From positions 1 through 64,000 of the forward strand of contig JAUIAY010000009.1 of the NCBI GenBank assembly GCA_030425285.1: DNA of 64,000 bases, in the 5' to 3' direction. This DNA is from Bacteroidia bacterium (GTDB lineage Bacteria > Bacteroidota > Bacteroidia > Flavobacteriales > Flavobacteriaceae). A program made the position numbers and the translations under genes. Below, in pieces: positions 27,131 to 33,818 of this stretch (positions within the stretch are counted from its first letter, which is position 1; every line of letters starts with the position of its first letter). The notes beneath the pieces are model-generated. The model was not told the DNA's origin. It worked only from the letters and a program-made list of their open reading frames with translations, and searched no databases.

Positions 27131-28198
27131 ATGGATTCCATTAAAACAACTAATTACTCTATACACTTTAATTCAGTATGTTATCAGAAACTCAATGAGC
27201 ATTTAAACAATACGAATTACTCAAAAATTTTCATTTTGGTAGATGAAAACACCCATAATTTCTGTTTGCCTCGTTTTCTATCAGAAATTGAAACTGGTGT
27301 TGACATAGAGATTATTGAAATTGAATCTGGAGAAATCCACAAGAGTATAGATACATGTGTTGGTGTTTGGAATGCCCTATCCGAGCTAGATGCCGACAGA
27401 AAAAGCCTTATGATAAATCTTGGAGGTGGTGTTATAACTGACATTGGCGGCTTTATTGCTTCAACTTTCAAGCGCGGCATTGCCTACATAAATGTACCAA
27501 CTTCATTATTAGCTATGGTAGATGCTTCAGTTGGCGGTAAAACAGGTGTAGATCTAGGACATTTAAAGAACCAAATAGGCGTTATAAATTCAGGTGAAAT
27601 GGTTTTAATTGACACCAAATTCCTATCTACACTACCTGATAGCCAAATGCGCTCTGGGCTTGCCGAAATGCTAAAGCACGGATTAATACATAGTCAAGAC
27701 TATTGGGATAAGTTAGATAACGCTTTATCTCAAGAATCTGATGTTTTGGACAAGCTAATCTACGAATCGGTAATCATCAAAAAAGATATAGTAGAAAAAG
27801 ATCCAAATGAAAACAACTTAAGAAAAACCCTAAACTATGGCCATACTTTGGGACATGCAATAGAAACCTATTTTCTAGAGAACCCTAATAAAAACACTTT
27901 ATTGCATGGAGAAGCCATTGCTATCGGTATGATTCTGGCCAACTACATTTCATGTAAAATATTGGGGTTTAGCAAGGAAAAATGTGATGCCATAAAAAAG
28001 GAAATACTACAAATTTATAGCAAAGTACCATTTGAAGAATCTGATTTCGAGCCTATAATTCATCTGTTGAAATTTGATAAGAAAAACGAACATGGACAAA
28101 TAAATTTTGTGCTATTAGAGAATATTGGTGCTACCAAAGTGAATTGTCAAGTTAAGAATGAATTGATTTTAGAAGCCTTTAATTATTACCTATCCTAA
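27131..28198 (+). CDS. aroB: 3-Dehydroquinate synthase
   Basis: This 355-residue cytoplasmic enzyme cyclises DAHP to 3-dehydroquinate, the second step of the shikimate pathway. It shows the NAD-binding GGGVITDIGGF segment (about 97-107), then NVPTSLLAMVDASVGGKTGVD (about 119-139), the lysine-rich KDIVEKDPNE region, and the metal-site histidines in LNYGHTLGHAIE and LLHGEAIAIGM. Full length for the family. It stands alone on the plus strand between proline dehydrogenase (divergent) and a small conserved gene. Chorismate synthase is also in this window, at 43730. Confidence 0.94.
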   Translation: MDSIKTTNYSIHFNSVCYQKLNEHLNNTNYSKIFILVDENTHNFCLPRFLSEIETGVDIEIIEIESGEIHKSIDTCVGVWNALSELDADRKSLMINLGGGVITDIGGFIASTFKRGIAYINVPTSLLAMVDASVGGKTGVDLGHLKNQIGVINSGEMVLIDTKFLSTLPDSQMRSGLAEMLKHGLIHSQDYWDKLDNALSQESDVLDKLIYESVIIKKDIVEKDPNENNLRKTLNYGHTLGHAIETYFLENPNKNTLLHGEAIAIGMILANYISCKILGFSKEKCDAIKKEILQIYSKVPFEESDFEPIIHLLKFDKKNEHGQINFVLLENIGATKVNCQVKNELILEAFNYYLS

Positions 28199-28277
28199 CA
28201 TTAAAAAAAATTTGTAACTTTATTACAATGCTATAAAACAGATTGTTGGTATTTATTAATCACTAATTATTTTTAAG

Positions 28278-28572
28278 ATGAAAAGGGTTATCGTTGATTA
28301 TAAAAAGCATCACTCCTGAAATTTTAAGCCTTCTAACCCAAAAGTTTCCAGATGGTTATGACGATGATGATATTATCACTTTTGACAATCACAAAAACGA
28401 AACCATAGAAGCTGTTGAGGTTAAGACTGATGACTGTATCTACCTTGTGAAGGTAAGCAGTAAATTACATTACACAATGACCAATTTTGAGGTTGGAGAT
28501 GATTTAGAACTTAACGATTTAGGACATGTTATTGTAAATGAAGACATGCGTGTTGAAGACGAAGAGGAATAG
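28278..28572 (+). CDS. Small conserved flavobacterial protein, apparently frameshifted near its N-terminus
   Basis: The intact frame of 92 codons can start only at a TTG (28294). However, an ATG at 28278 opens MKRVIVDYKK, the start I associate with this flavobacterial family, and that frame ends at a stop at 28317-28319. Removing one A from the A5 run at 28302-28306 joins the two frames into MKRVIVDYKSITPEIL followed by FPDGYDDDDI, giving 97 residues. The protein is acidic (mid-protein YDDDD, end VEDEEE), has no signal peptide or membrane segment, and its function is unknown. The shift may be a sequencing or assembly error, a real mutation, or the gene may simply use the TTG. The family start is from memory and needs an alignment. 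Confidence 0.65.
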
Positions 28573-28583
28573 ACTGTTCTATC

Positions 28584-29102
28584 CTAATCCAAATAGCGCT
28601 CTCTTATTATTTTGCAATGATGGGTTTCGTGTCCTATTGTGACAAATCCCAACGCCCTTACCGACATATCTGAACCACTTGCCTGCCCTATCCTCATAAG
28701 CATCTCATTGTCAAAGTTTTTGAATAAAGCTATAGTAGATTGCCTTACAGAACTATAATGATTAAGAAGTTGGTCCAAACTTAAATTATTTGCCAAGCTT
28801 GCAGGCGCATAAGCATTTTCATCAAAACCAGGCAAACTGGTCTTATCATTTCTAGCAAACCGTAAAGCGCGATAAGAAAACACTATTTCGGCATCAATTA
28901 TATGCTGAATAATCTCTTTAATGGTCCATTTACCTTCAGCATATTGATAGACTAGCTTATCACTTGGAATTGTTTTAAAAAACGACAGGGTATTTGCAAA
29001 ACTATCTTCAAGACCTTCAATCAAATCCTTATAAGCAACTTGCATGATGTAGTTTTTATAATAAGGATGGTATTCGTTATCCGATAGATCTGAAGGTGCC
29101 AT
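28584..29102 (-). CDS. DinB superfamily protein
   Basis: This 172-residue protein has the four-helix DinB/YfiT fold pattern: a first conserved histidine in TIKEIIQHIIDAEI (about 60-73) and the C-terminal GHETHHCKIIRERYL (about 156-170) supply the usual triad of metal-binding histidines. DinB-like proteins are metal-dependent enzymes, often thiol transferases; in bacillithiol-using bacteria some act as bacillithiol S-transferases. This genome encodes BshA (50928), so that role is plausible here but unproven. It lies 10 bases downstream of the Lrp-type regulator on the same strand. Confidence 0.82.
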   Translation of the reverse strand: MAPSDLSDNEYHPYYKNYIMQVAYKDLIEGLEDSFANTLSFFKTIPSDKLVYQYAEGKWTIKEIIQHIIDAEIVFSYRALRFARNDKTSLPGFDENAYAPASLANNLSLDQLLNHYSSVRQSTIALFKNFDNEMLMRIGQASGSDMSVRALGFVTIGHETHHCKIIRERYLD

Positions 29103-29112
29103 TATAACACAA

Positions 29113-29592
29113 TTACATATTGTTGAAAATAGAATGCATCAATCGTTTTTTGTCATTTATACTCTCTTCTAATGATATCATGGTTTCAGTTCTATAAACA
29201 CCTTCAATATCATCAATCATAAAAATAACTTCCTTGGCATGCTCTGTATTTCTTGCTCTAATCTTACAAAACACGTTAAATTTACCTGTAGTAATATGAG
29301 CCACGGTAACAAAAGGGATTTCATTGATGCGTTCCAAAACAAACTTGGTTTGTGACGTTTTTTGAAGAAACACACCCACATAAGCAATAAAGGAATATCC
29401 TAATTTCTTGTAGTCTAAAGTTAATGATGAACCCTTTATGATTCCAGCTTCTTCCATTTTCTTAACACGAACATGAACCGTTCCTGCCGAAATCACCAAT
29501 TTCTTTGCAATATCTGTGAAAGGAACACGTGTGTTATCGATTAACATATCCAATATTTGATGATCTATATCGTCTAACTTAAATTTACCCAT
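29113..29592 (-). CDS. Lrp/AsnC family transcriptional regulator
   Basis: This 159-residue protein has an N-terminal winged helix-turn-helix (DDIDHQILDMLIDNTRVPFT then DIAKKLVISAGTVHVRVKKM, about 7-46) and a C-terminal RAM/AsnC ligand-binding domain (about 70-150, with GKFNVFCKIRARNTEH). Members sense amino acids and regulate amino-acid metabolism as dimers or octamers. The nearby M14 carboxypeptidase and proline dehydrogenase are possible targets, but this is only suggested by proximity. A TATTTTTG -7 box lies 25 bases before the start. Confidence 0.9.
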   Translation of the reverse strand: MGKFKLDDIDHQILDMLIDNTRVPFTDIAKKLVISAGTVHVRVKKMEEAGIIKGSSLTLDYKKLGYSFIAYVGVFLQKTSQTKFVLERINEIPFVTVAHITTGKFNVFCKIRARNTEHAKEVIFMIDDIEGVYRTETMISLEESINDKKRLMHSIFNNM

Positions 29593-29616
29593 TTAGCAGT
29601 TTGTTTAAATAAAAAT

Positions 29617-29624
29617 CAAAAATA
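29617..29624 (-). promoter_or_regulatory. Putative -7 promoter box (TATTTTTG) of the Lrp-type regulator gene
   Basis: TATTTTTG on the minus strand matches TAnnTTTG and lies about 25 bases before the ATG at 29592. No convincing -33 TTG is seen 17-23 bases further upstream. Confidence 0.42.
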
Positions 29625-29665
29625 ATACATTATTATTGAATATTCCACATTGAAATTGAAGATTT

Positions 29666-30808
29666 TTATAATTTTAATGAAAATAATTCATCATTTATCA
29701 AAACGAAATCGTTTTCGAAACCCTCATAAATTGGCTTTCCATTATGGGTTAAAACCACACCACCATTGACATTGACTTCACGATGCCCAAAAAAACCATT
29801 CAAATTTTCGATTTTTTCAATTTTGGGATGAAATTGTATCTTGTTTTCAATTAATACTTCTTGATACAAAATTCCCACATCAACATTTTCTTCCCCTTTC
29901 TTAACATTCCTTATAATAATATCATAAAAGGTTTTTTCATTTTGAGGGATTTTAAAGTATGCTTCCTGAACGTTCTCCGAAGTGATTCCATTGGAAATTA
30001 CATCAATAGCCAACATTAGCGATTGATAAATATATTCCCTAGTGATATCCCTAGCATAATCAGAATCATAATGCCCAGCTTCAAAAAGAATGGTTGGTGT
30101 GCCCAAACTTTGAAACGTATCTCCAACACAATTAATATTGAAGGAATCGTCATAAATACCTACTTGACCTGGAATTTGTTGTTGAAGATTATTATTCAAA
30201 AAGACTATAACTTCCATAGCCTTTAAGCGTGATTCGGTCACTGTACGATTTTCATCTGCCGCCGGAGACAAAAACGACACTGTGGCTGGCTTATTGGCGT
30301 CGCCTACTCCAAAAATGGTCCGTTGACCATGCAAATTGAAACAAAAATCAGGTTTGAATTCGTCATACAAATTTCGCAATATCACCGATTCGGGTTGTGA
30401 AAGATTTTGCGCGTCCCTATTCAGGTCAACCTCATTCGCATTAAGACGTGTGTATTTTCTGGCACCATCAGGGTTTAGAATGGGAACAATCACTATTTGA
30501 CAATTAGATAAAGTAGTTTTGGCAAAATCAGAATCTGCTTGTAAGGTGTTTAACAAATCAAATAATGCTTTGGTCGTTGTTGATTCGTTTCCATGCATTT
30601 GTGACCAAAAAAGTATTTTTCGGCTTCCTTTTCCAAGTTTGATACTAAAAATATCCTCACTGTTTACTGATTGTCCAATAGATGAAACTTCAAAAATATT
30701 GGGTAATTTTTTTAATAACGGATCTATGTCATCAGCACAAATATATCTATGGTTTAAACTAGGTTCTTTATGTAAAGAGAAAGCTTCTTGTAATGTCTTT
30801 AACTTCAT
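29666..30808 (-). CDS. M14 family zinc carboxypeptidase, no visible signal peptide
   Basis: This 380-residue metallopeptidase shows the M14 zinc site HGNE (H72, E75) and FNLHG (H160), the NPDGARKYTRLNAN and DLNRD substrate-binding segments (112-132), and the catalytic Glu in ILFEAGHY (E243). The N-terminus (MKLKTLQEAFSLHKEPS) is not a signal peptide, so the enzyme seems cytoplasmic and may process peptides rather than extracellular protein. Its gene is divergent from that of an XRE-type regulator, with inverted repeats in the shared promoter region, so co-regulation is likely. The C-terminal ~90 residues form an extra beta-rich segment. Confidence 0.88.
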   Translation of the reverse strand: MKLKTLQEAFSLHKEPSLNHRYICADDIDPLLKKLPNIFEVSSIGQSVNSEDIFSIKLGKGSRKILFWSQMHGNESTTTKALFDLLNTLQADSDFAKTTLSNCQIVIVPILNPDGARKYTRLNANEVDLNRDAQNLSQPESVILRNLYDEFKPDFCFNLHGQRTIFGVGDANKPATVSFLSPAADENRTVTESRLKAMEVIVFLNNNLQQQIPGQVGIYDDSFNINCVGDTFQSLGTPTILFEAGHYDSDYARDITREYIYQSLMLAIDVISNGITSENVQEAYFKIPQNEKTFYDIIIRNVKKGEENVDVGILYQEVLIENKIQFHPKIEKIENLNGFFGHREVNVNGGVVLTHNGKPIYEGFENDFVLINDELFSLKL

Positions 30809-30827
30809 GAAAATAATTTACTAATTA

Positions 30828-30835
30828 CAAAGGTA
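30828..30835 (-). promoter_or_regulatory. Putative -7 promoter box (TACCTTTG) of the M14 carboxypeptidase gene
   Basis: TACCTTTG on the minus strand matches TAnnTTTG, 20 bases before the ATG at 30808. It lies immediately next to the inverted repeat at 30848-30861, so a protein bound there could affect it. Confidence 0.42.
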
Positions 30836-30845
30836 AACATTTAGT

Positions 30846-30900
30846 TATTTACATTTGTAAACATGCGATTTTACATTTTTGTATACAATACTATACAAAA
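30846..30900. promoter_or_regulatory. Cluster of inverted repeats, candidate operator of the divergent regulator
   Basis: TTTACA-TT-TGTAAA (30848-30861) is a perfect 6-bp inverted repeat. A related half, TTTTACATTTTTGTATAC, follows from 30869 and contains the 10-bp palindrome TTGTATACAA (30879-30888). TTTTGTATA (30877-30885) pairs perfectly with TATACAAAA (30892-30900). The 15-mer TATTTACATTTGTAA (30846-30860) recurs exactly at 31060-31074, just upstream of the XRE regulator gene. Such arrays next to a helix-turn-helix gene usually bind that protein. Confidence 0.6.
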
Positions 30901-31059
30901 GCAAACGTGATTTATAGGTCAATAAACTTGAATAACAACCTATTTTGAAATTTTAAAATTAATTCATTTATAATCAATAATTTATACTATTTTATATAAA
31001 CTAAAACATCACTATTAAAAGTGATTTTAAGTTCTTTTTAACGCATTGAATGAAATAAA

Positions 31060-31074
31060 TATTTACATTTGTAA
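31060..31074 (+). promoter_or_regulatory. Second copy of the TTTACATTTGTAA element, overlapping a -7 box
   Basis: TATTTACATTTGTAA repeats the sequence at 30846-30860 exactly. It contains TACATTTG (31064-31071), a perfect TAnnTTTG box 31 bases before the ATG of the regulator gene; a TTG 15 bases upstream is slightly too close for a standard -33. A repressor bound here would block its own promoter, so autoregulation is the simplest reading. Apart from these elements the 30809-31102 gap shows nothing else. Confidence 0.5.
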
Positions 31075-31102
31075 CACGCAGCCTCAAAAAAAATAGTTTA
31101 CA

Positions 31103-31474
31103 ATGATAAACAGTGATGAATTTACCAAAAGACTTGAAAAAGTAATAGAATTTTACAGCGAAACAGCATCTTCATTTGCTGAAAAAATTGGTGTTCAGAG
31201 ATCCAGTATTTCCCATATACTTTCTGGAAGAAATAAACCGAGTTTGGATTTTATTCTAAAAGTGCTTTCGGCCTACCCTGAAGTCGAACTCTATTGGTTA
31301 TTGAATGGTAAAGGCACATTTCCTCATAAAGAACCTATTTCTAACCAAAAAGACAGTTCGGCCGAAATTCAACCTCAAAAATCTTTTCAAGAACAATTCT
31401 CCTCCAACAAGGACATTGAACGTATTGTCATCTTCTTTAAGGATGGCACTTTTAAGAACTTCAACAATAATTAA
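31103..31474 (+). CDS. XRE-family helix-turn-helix regulator
   Basis: This 123-residue protein has an N-terminal Cro/C1-type DNA-binding domain: ETASSFAEKIGVQRSSISHI (about 20-39) supplies the helix-turn-helix, followed by LSGRNKPSLDFILKVLSAYP (about 40-59). The C-terminal half (about 75-123) is polar and of low complexity, with no recognisable ligand domain; the last residues (RIVIFFKDGTFKNFNNN) may form a small strand pair. It is divergent from the M14 carboxypeptidase, and the intergenic region holds repeated inverted sites (30846-30900, 31060-31074), so it probably controls itself and the peptidase gene. Confidence 0.85.
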   Translation: MINSDEFTKRLEKVIEFYSETASSFAEKIGVQRSSISHILSGRNKPSLDFILKVLSAYPEVELYWLLNGKGTFPHKEPISNQKDSSAEIQPQKSFQEQFSSNKDIERIVIFFKDGTFKNFNNN

Positions 31475-31526
31475 TCGTCGATCAGAATTTAATCTGTAAA
31501 TTTTAATTAGTTGGTTGAATAGTTTG

Positions 31527-31534
31527 TAATTTTG
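31527..31534 (+). promoter_or_regulatory. Putative -7 promoter box (TAATTTTG)
   Basis: TAATTTTG is an exact TAnnTTTG match 14 bases before the ATG at 31549. No -33 TTG lies at 17-23 bases, so the assignment rests on the -7 box and its position. Confidence 0.42.
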
Positions 31535-31548
31535 TTTAAAATTCTCAT

Positions 31549-31923
31549 ATGAAAAAACGATTTTCGCTATTGGCCATCCCTTTTTTGTTTATGGGATGTT
31601 ACGAATTTGAGAGAAATTGCTCCAATTTCCAAGAAGGCACCTTTCAGAGTAATATACGCATCAACGATTCGCTTTATACCTCCATATTTACAAGAACCAA
31701 GAACCTACAAATAGAAACGTATAACAATAAGGTAGATTCTTCCCATGTGAGATGGATAAATAATTGTGAGGTTGTTTTCAAAACCATTAATCCAAAAAAT
31801 AGAGTTGAAAAAAAAGACATACATCTTAAAATACTGACCACCACAGATTCCAGCTATACGTTTGAATATTCGTATGTAGGCGAAGAGCTCAAACAAAAGG
31901 GTACTGCTATAAAATTAAAATAG
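31549..31923 (+). CDS. Small lipoprotein, uncharacterised
   Basis: This 124-residue protein has a lipoprotein signal peptide with lipobox FLFMGC (Cys17). The mature part is short and beta-rich with several charged strands and no known domain. Similar short flavobacterial lipoproteins have, as I recall, been labelled DNA topoisomerase IV in databases; nothing here resembles a topoisomerase, so that name should not be propagated. One base separates it from the terC-like gene, and the two are probably co-transcribed from the box at 31527. The function is unknown; the location is likely the outer or inner membrane facing the periplasm. Confidence 0.8.
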   Translation: MKKRFSLLAIPFLFMGCYEFERNCSNFQEGTFQSNIRINDSLYTSIFTRTKNLQIETYNNKVDSSHVRWINNCEVVFKTINPKNRVEKKDIHLKILTTTDSSYTFEYSYVGEELKQKGTAIKLK

Positions 31924-31924
31924 T

Positions 31925-32716
31925 ATGCTAGATTTTCTTTTGACCAGTGATGCCATCATGGCTCTTTTAACCCTTACGTTTCTTGAAATCATATTGGGCA
32001 TTGATAATATTGTGTTTATTTCAATAGCAGCCAATAAACTTCCTGAAAATCAACGGTCAAAGGCTACAAACATTGGTTTAGTGCTGGCAATGGTTCAAAG
32101 AATTATACTATTGTTTTTTGTTACGTTTCTTATTGGTCTTAAAGAACCTTTTTATCACATTGAAACCTCTTGGCTACAAATTGGTATTAGTTGGCAAGCC
32201 ATCATTCTTTTCGCAGGTGGGCTGTTTTTAATTTACAAGAGCACATCTGAAATTCGTGAGAAAGTCGAAACGCCTGAACATGATGAAAACAAAGTAAAAA
32301 CGACTAAAATAAAATCACTATCACATGCCATAACACAAATATTGATAATAGACTTTATTTTTTCGGTTGATTCCATATTAACCGCTGTAGGCATGACTAA
32401 TGGCCTTCATGAAAATCACAATTACAATTTAATGTTAATGATTATAGCTGTAGTTATTTCAATTGGCGTCATGATAGGATTTGCCAACCCAATTAGAAAA
32501 TTTATAGACTCACACCCAAGTATTCAAATTTTAGGATTGGCGTTTTTAATCCTTATAGGCTTTATGCTCATTACCGAAGCTGCACATTTATCCCATACTA
32601 CGATATTTGGAAAAACAGTTGGCGCTATCCCAAAAGGGTACTTGTATTTTGCTATAGCATTTTCGTTGTTTGTAGAGTTTCTGAACTACAGAATCATCAA
32701 AAAAAGAAAACAATAA
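31925..32716 (+). CDS. TerC family integral membrane protein
   Basis: This 263-residue protein has about seven predicted helices. The TerC signature is clear: LTLTFLEIILGIDNIVFISI (about 16-35) with the conserved acidic residues of helix 1, and the repeat-related ILIIDFIFSVDSILTAVGMT (about 138-157). TerC proteins are linked to metal-ion homeostasis, particularly manganese export and metallation of secreted proteins. It follows the small lipoprotein gene by one base. The convergent hydrolase gene ends at the very next base (32717). Confidence 0.9.
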   Translation: MLDFLLTSDAIMALLTLTFLEIILGIDNIVFISIAANKLPENQRSKATNIGLVLAMVQRIILLFFVTFLIGLKEPFYHIETSWLQIGISWQAIILFAGGLFLIYKSTSEIREKVETPEHDENKVKTTKIKSLSHAITQILIIDFIFSVDSILTAVGMTNGLHENHNYNLMLMIIAVVISIGVMIGFANPIRKFIDSHPSIQILGLAFLILIGFMLITEAAHLSHTTIFGKTVGAIPKGYLYFAIAFSLFVEFLNYRIIKKRKQ

Positions 32717-33685
32717 TCAATCAGCCATTTCATCAACCTCTTCTAAAAATTGAATGATTTTGGTATTGACAGCTTCAGCCTGATCAATAGAAAGAAAATG
32801 ACCTGCATTCTCAAGTTTTTCACCTTTACCGTAAGGTAACACTTCATTGGCCATACGCAATGTTTTATCGTTGTTGATCATATCGTCATCACCTATTAAA
32901 ACATACACAGGCATTTTTAAACTTTTTAACTCTTTCAATGTATATGGCATCATATTGATGGTAAATTTGTTTATGGAATCCTTATCAACAGCAATCTTAT
33001 ATTGATCCAAATACGTTTTGTTAATGTTTTGCGGATAAGTCGACATAGTTTTTAAAGTCTCTTCCATTTGCTTTTCTTTTGAAGAAAATGCATAAACAAT
33101 GTTTTTTAAAAGATTGGTACTAGGCCTAACCCAAATAAAGGTTTGAGCAGGACTTATCAGCACCATGCTTTTTATATTTTCTTGATTGTGCAATGCTACT
33201 TTAACGGCTAACCAACCACCTCTAGAAGCACCAATAAGATGATGCTTTTTCAATTGTAGTTTAGAAAGTACTTCATGATACCAAATGGCAATATCATCGG
33301 TTGATTCCATTTCTTTGGTAATATATGACTTACCAGGTTCCAAAATAAAATCAATGGCATAAACCCGATAGTTACTAGCCAAGGGCTTAATATTGGCATA
33401 CCACATAGTAGAACTAGCATTCATCCCGTGCAATAAAACCACAGGAATACCATCTTCAGGACCTGCTACAACCACATGCGCCGTACCAAAGGTTGTTGGA
33501 ATGTACAACTCATCATAAGGTACATCCCATAGTTCAAGTGCTTTGTTATAAGCCTCAAAATAGGCTTGATGTTCCAGCGAAGGATTAGCCACATAATCAG
33601 GTGTTTTTTTAAATTTTGAAAACTCGGATTGACAACCAACAAAAAGACCCAATAGCACAAAGCCAAGCACAGCATTCTTTATCAT
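32717..33685 (-). CDS. Alpha/beta hydrolase, predicted lipoprotein
   Basis: This 322-residue protein has a lipoprotein signal ending at Cys18 (LLGLFVGCQSE). The hydrolase fold shows the oxyanion loop LLHGMNASS (84-92), nucleophile elbow GASRGG (Ser154), acid in LIGDDDM (around 266-268) and catalytic His in AGHFLSID (H296). It should hydrolyse an ester, amide or lactone at the cell envelope. The substrate is unknown; the closest general type is the YvaM/RsbQ/carboxylesterase-like group. It is a single-gene unit, convergent with terC and divergent from the mutS2-like gene. Confidence 0.85.
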   Translation of the reverse strand: MIKNAVLGFVLLGLFVGCQSEFSKFKKTPDYVANPSLEHQAYFEAYNKALELWDVPYDELYIPTTFGTAHVVVAGPEDGIPVVLLHGMNASSTMWYANIKPLASNYRVYAIDFILEPGKSYITKEMESTDDIAIWYHEVLSKLQLKKHHLIGASRGGWLAVKVALHNQENIKSMVLISPAQTFIWVRPSTNLLKNIVYAFSSKEKQMEETLKTMSTYPQNINKTYLDQYKIAVDKDSINKFTINMMPYTLKELKSLKMPVYVLIGDDDMINNDKTLRMANEVLPYGKGEKLENAGHFLSIDQAEAVNTKIIQFLEEVDEMAD

Positions 33686-33769
33686 AAAAAATCTTTTACA
33701 CTTTTTTCAAATCTACATAATTAAACAGTTTCCGATTAATACTTTATCGTTTCTTTTTAAACTAATGCT

Positions 33770-33777
33770 TAAATTTG
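33770..33777 (+). promoter_or_regulatory. Putative -7 promoter box (TAAATTTG) of the mutS2-like gene
   Basis: TAAATTTG is an exact TAnnTTTG match 41 bases before the ATG at 33819. It lies downstream of the alternative ATG at 33765, so if it is used, that upstream start is outside the transcript. Confidence 0.42.
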
Positions 33778-33818
33778 CCTACATTGAAAGTACCTTTTCA
33801 GGTATTGGATGGATTGCT

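Noticed and set aside
28302-28308. Programmed ribosomal frameshift at the A-rich run
   Set aside because: Rejoining the frames requires a +1 shift; the run does not form an X XXY YYZ slippery heptamer in the starting frame and no stimulatory hairpin or Shine-Dalgarno-like site is evident. A one-base indel is simpler.
31549-31923. Database-style label DNA topoisomerase IV for the small lipoprotein
   Set aside because: 124 residues with a lipobox and no topoisomerase motif; the label looks like an inherited misannotation.
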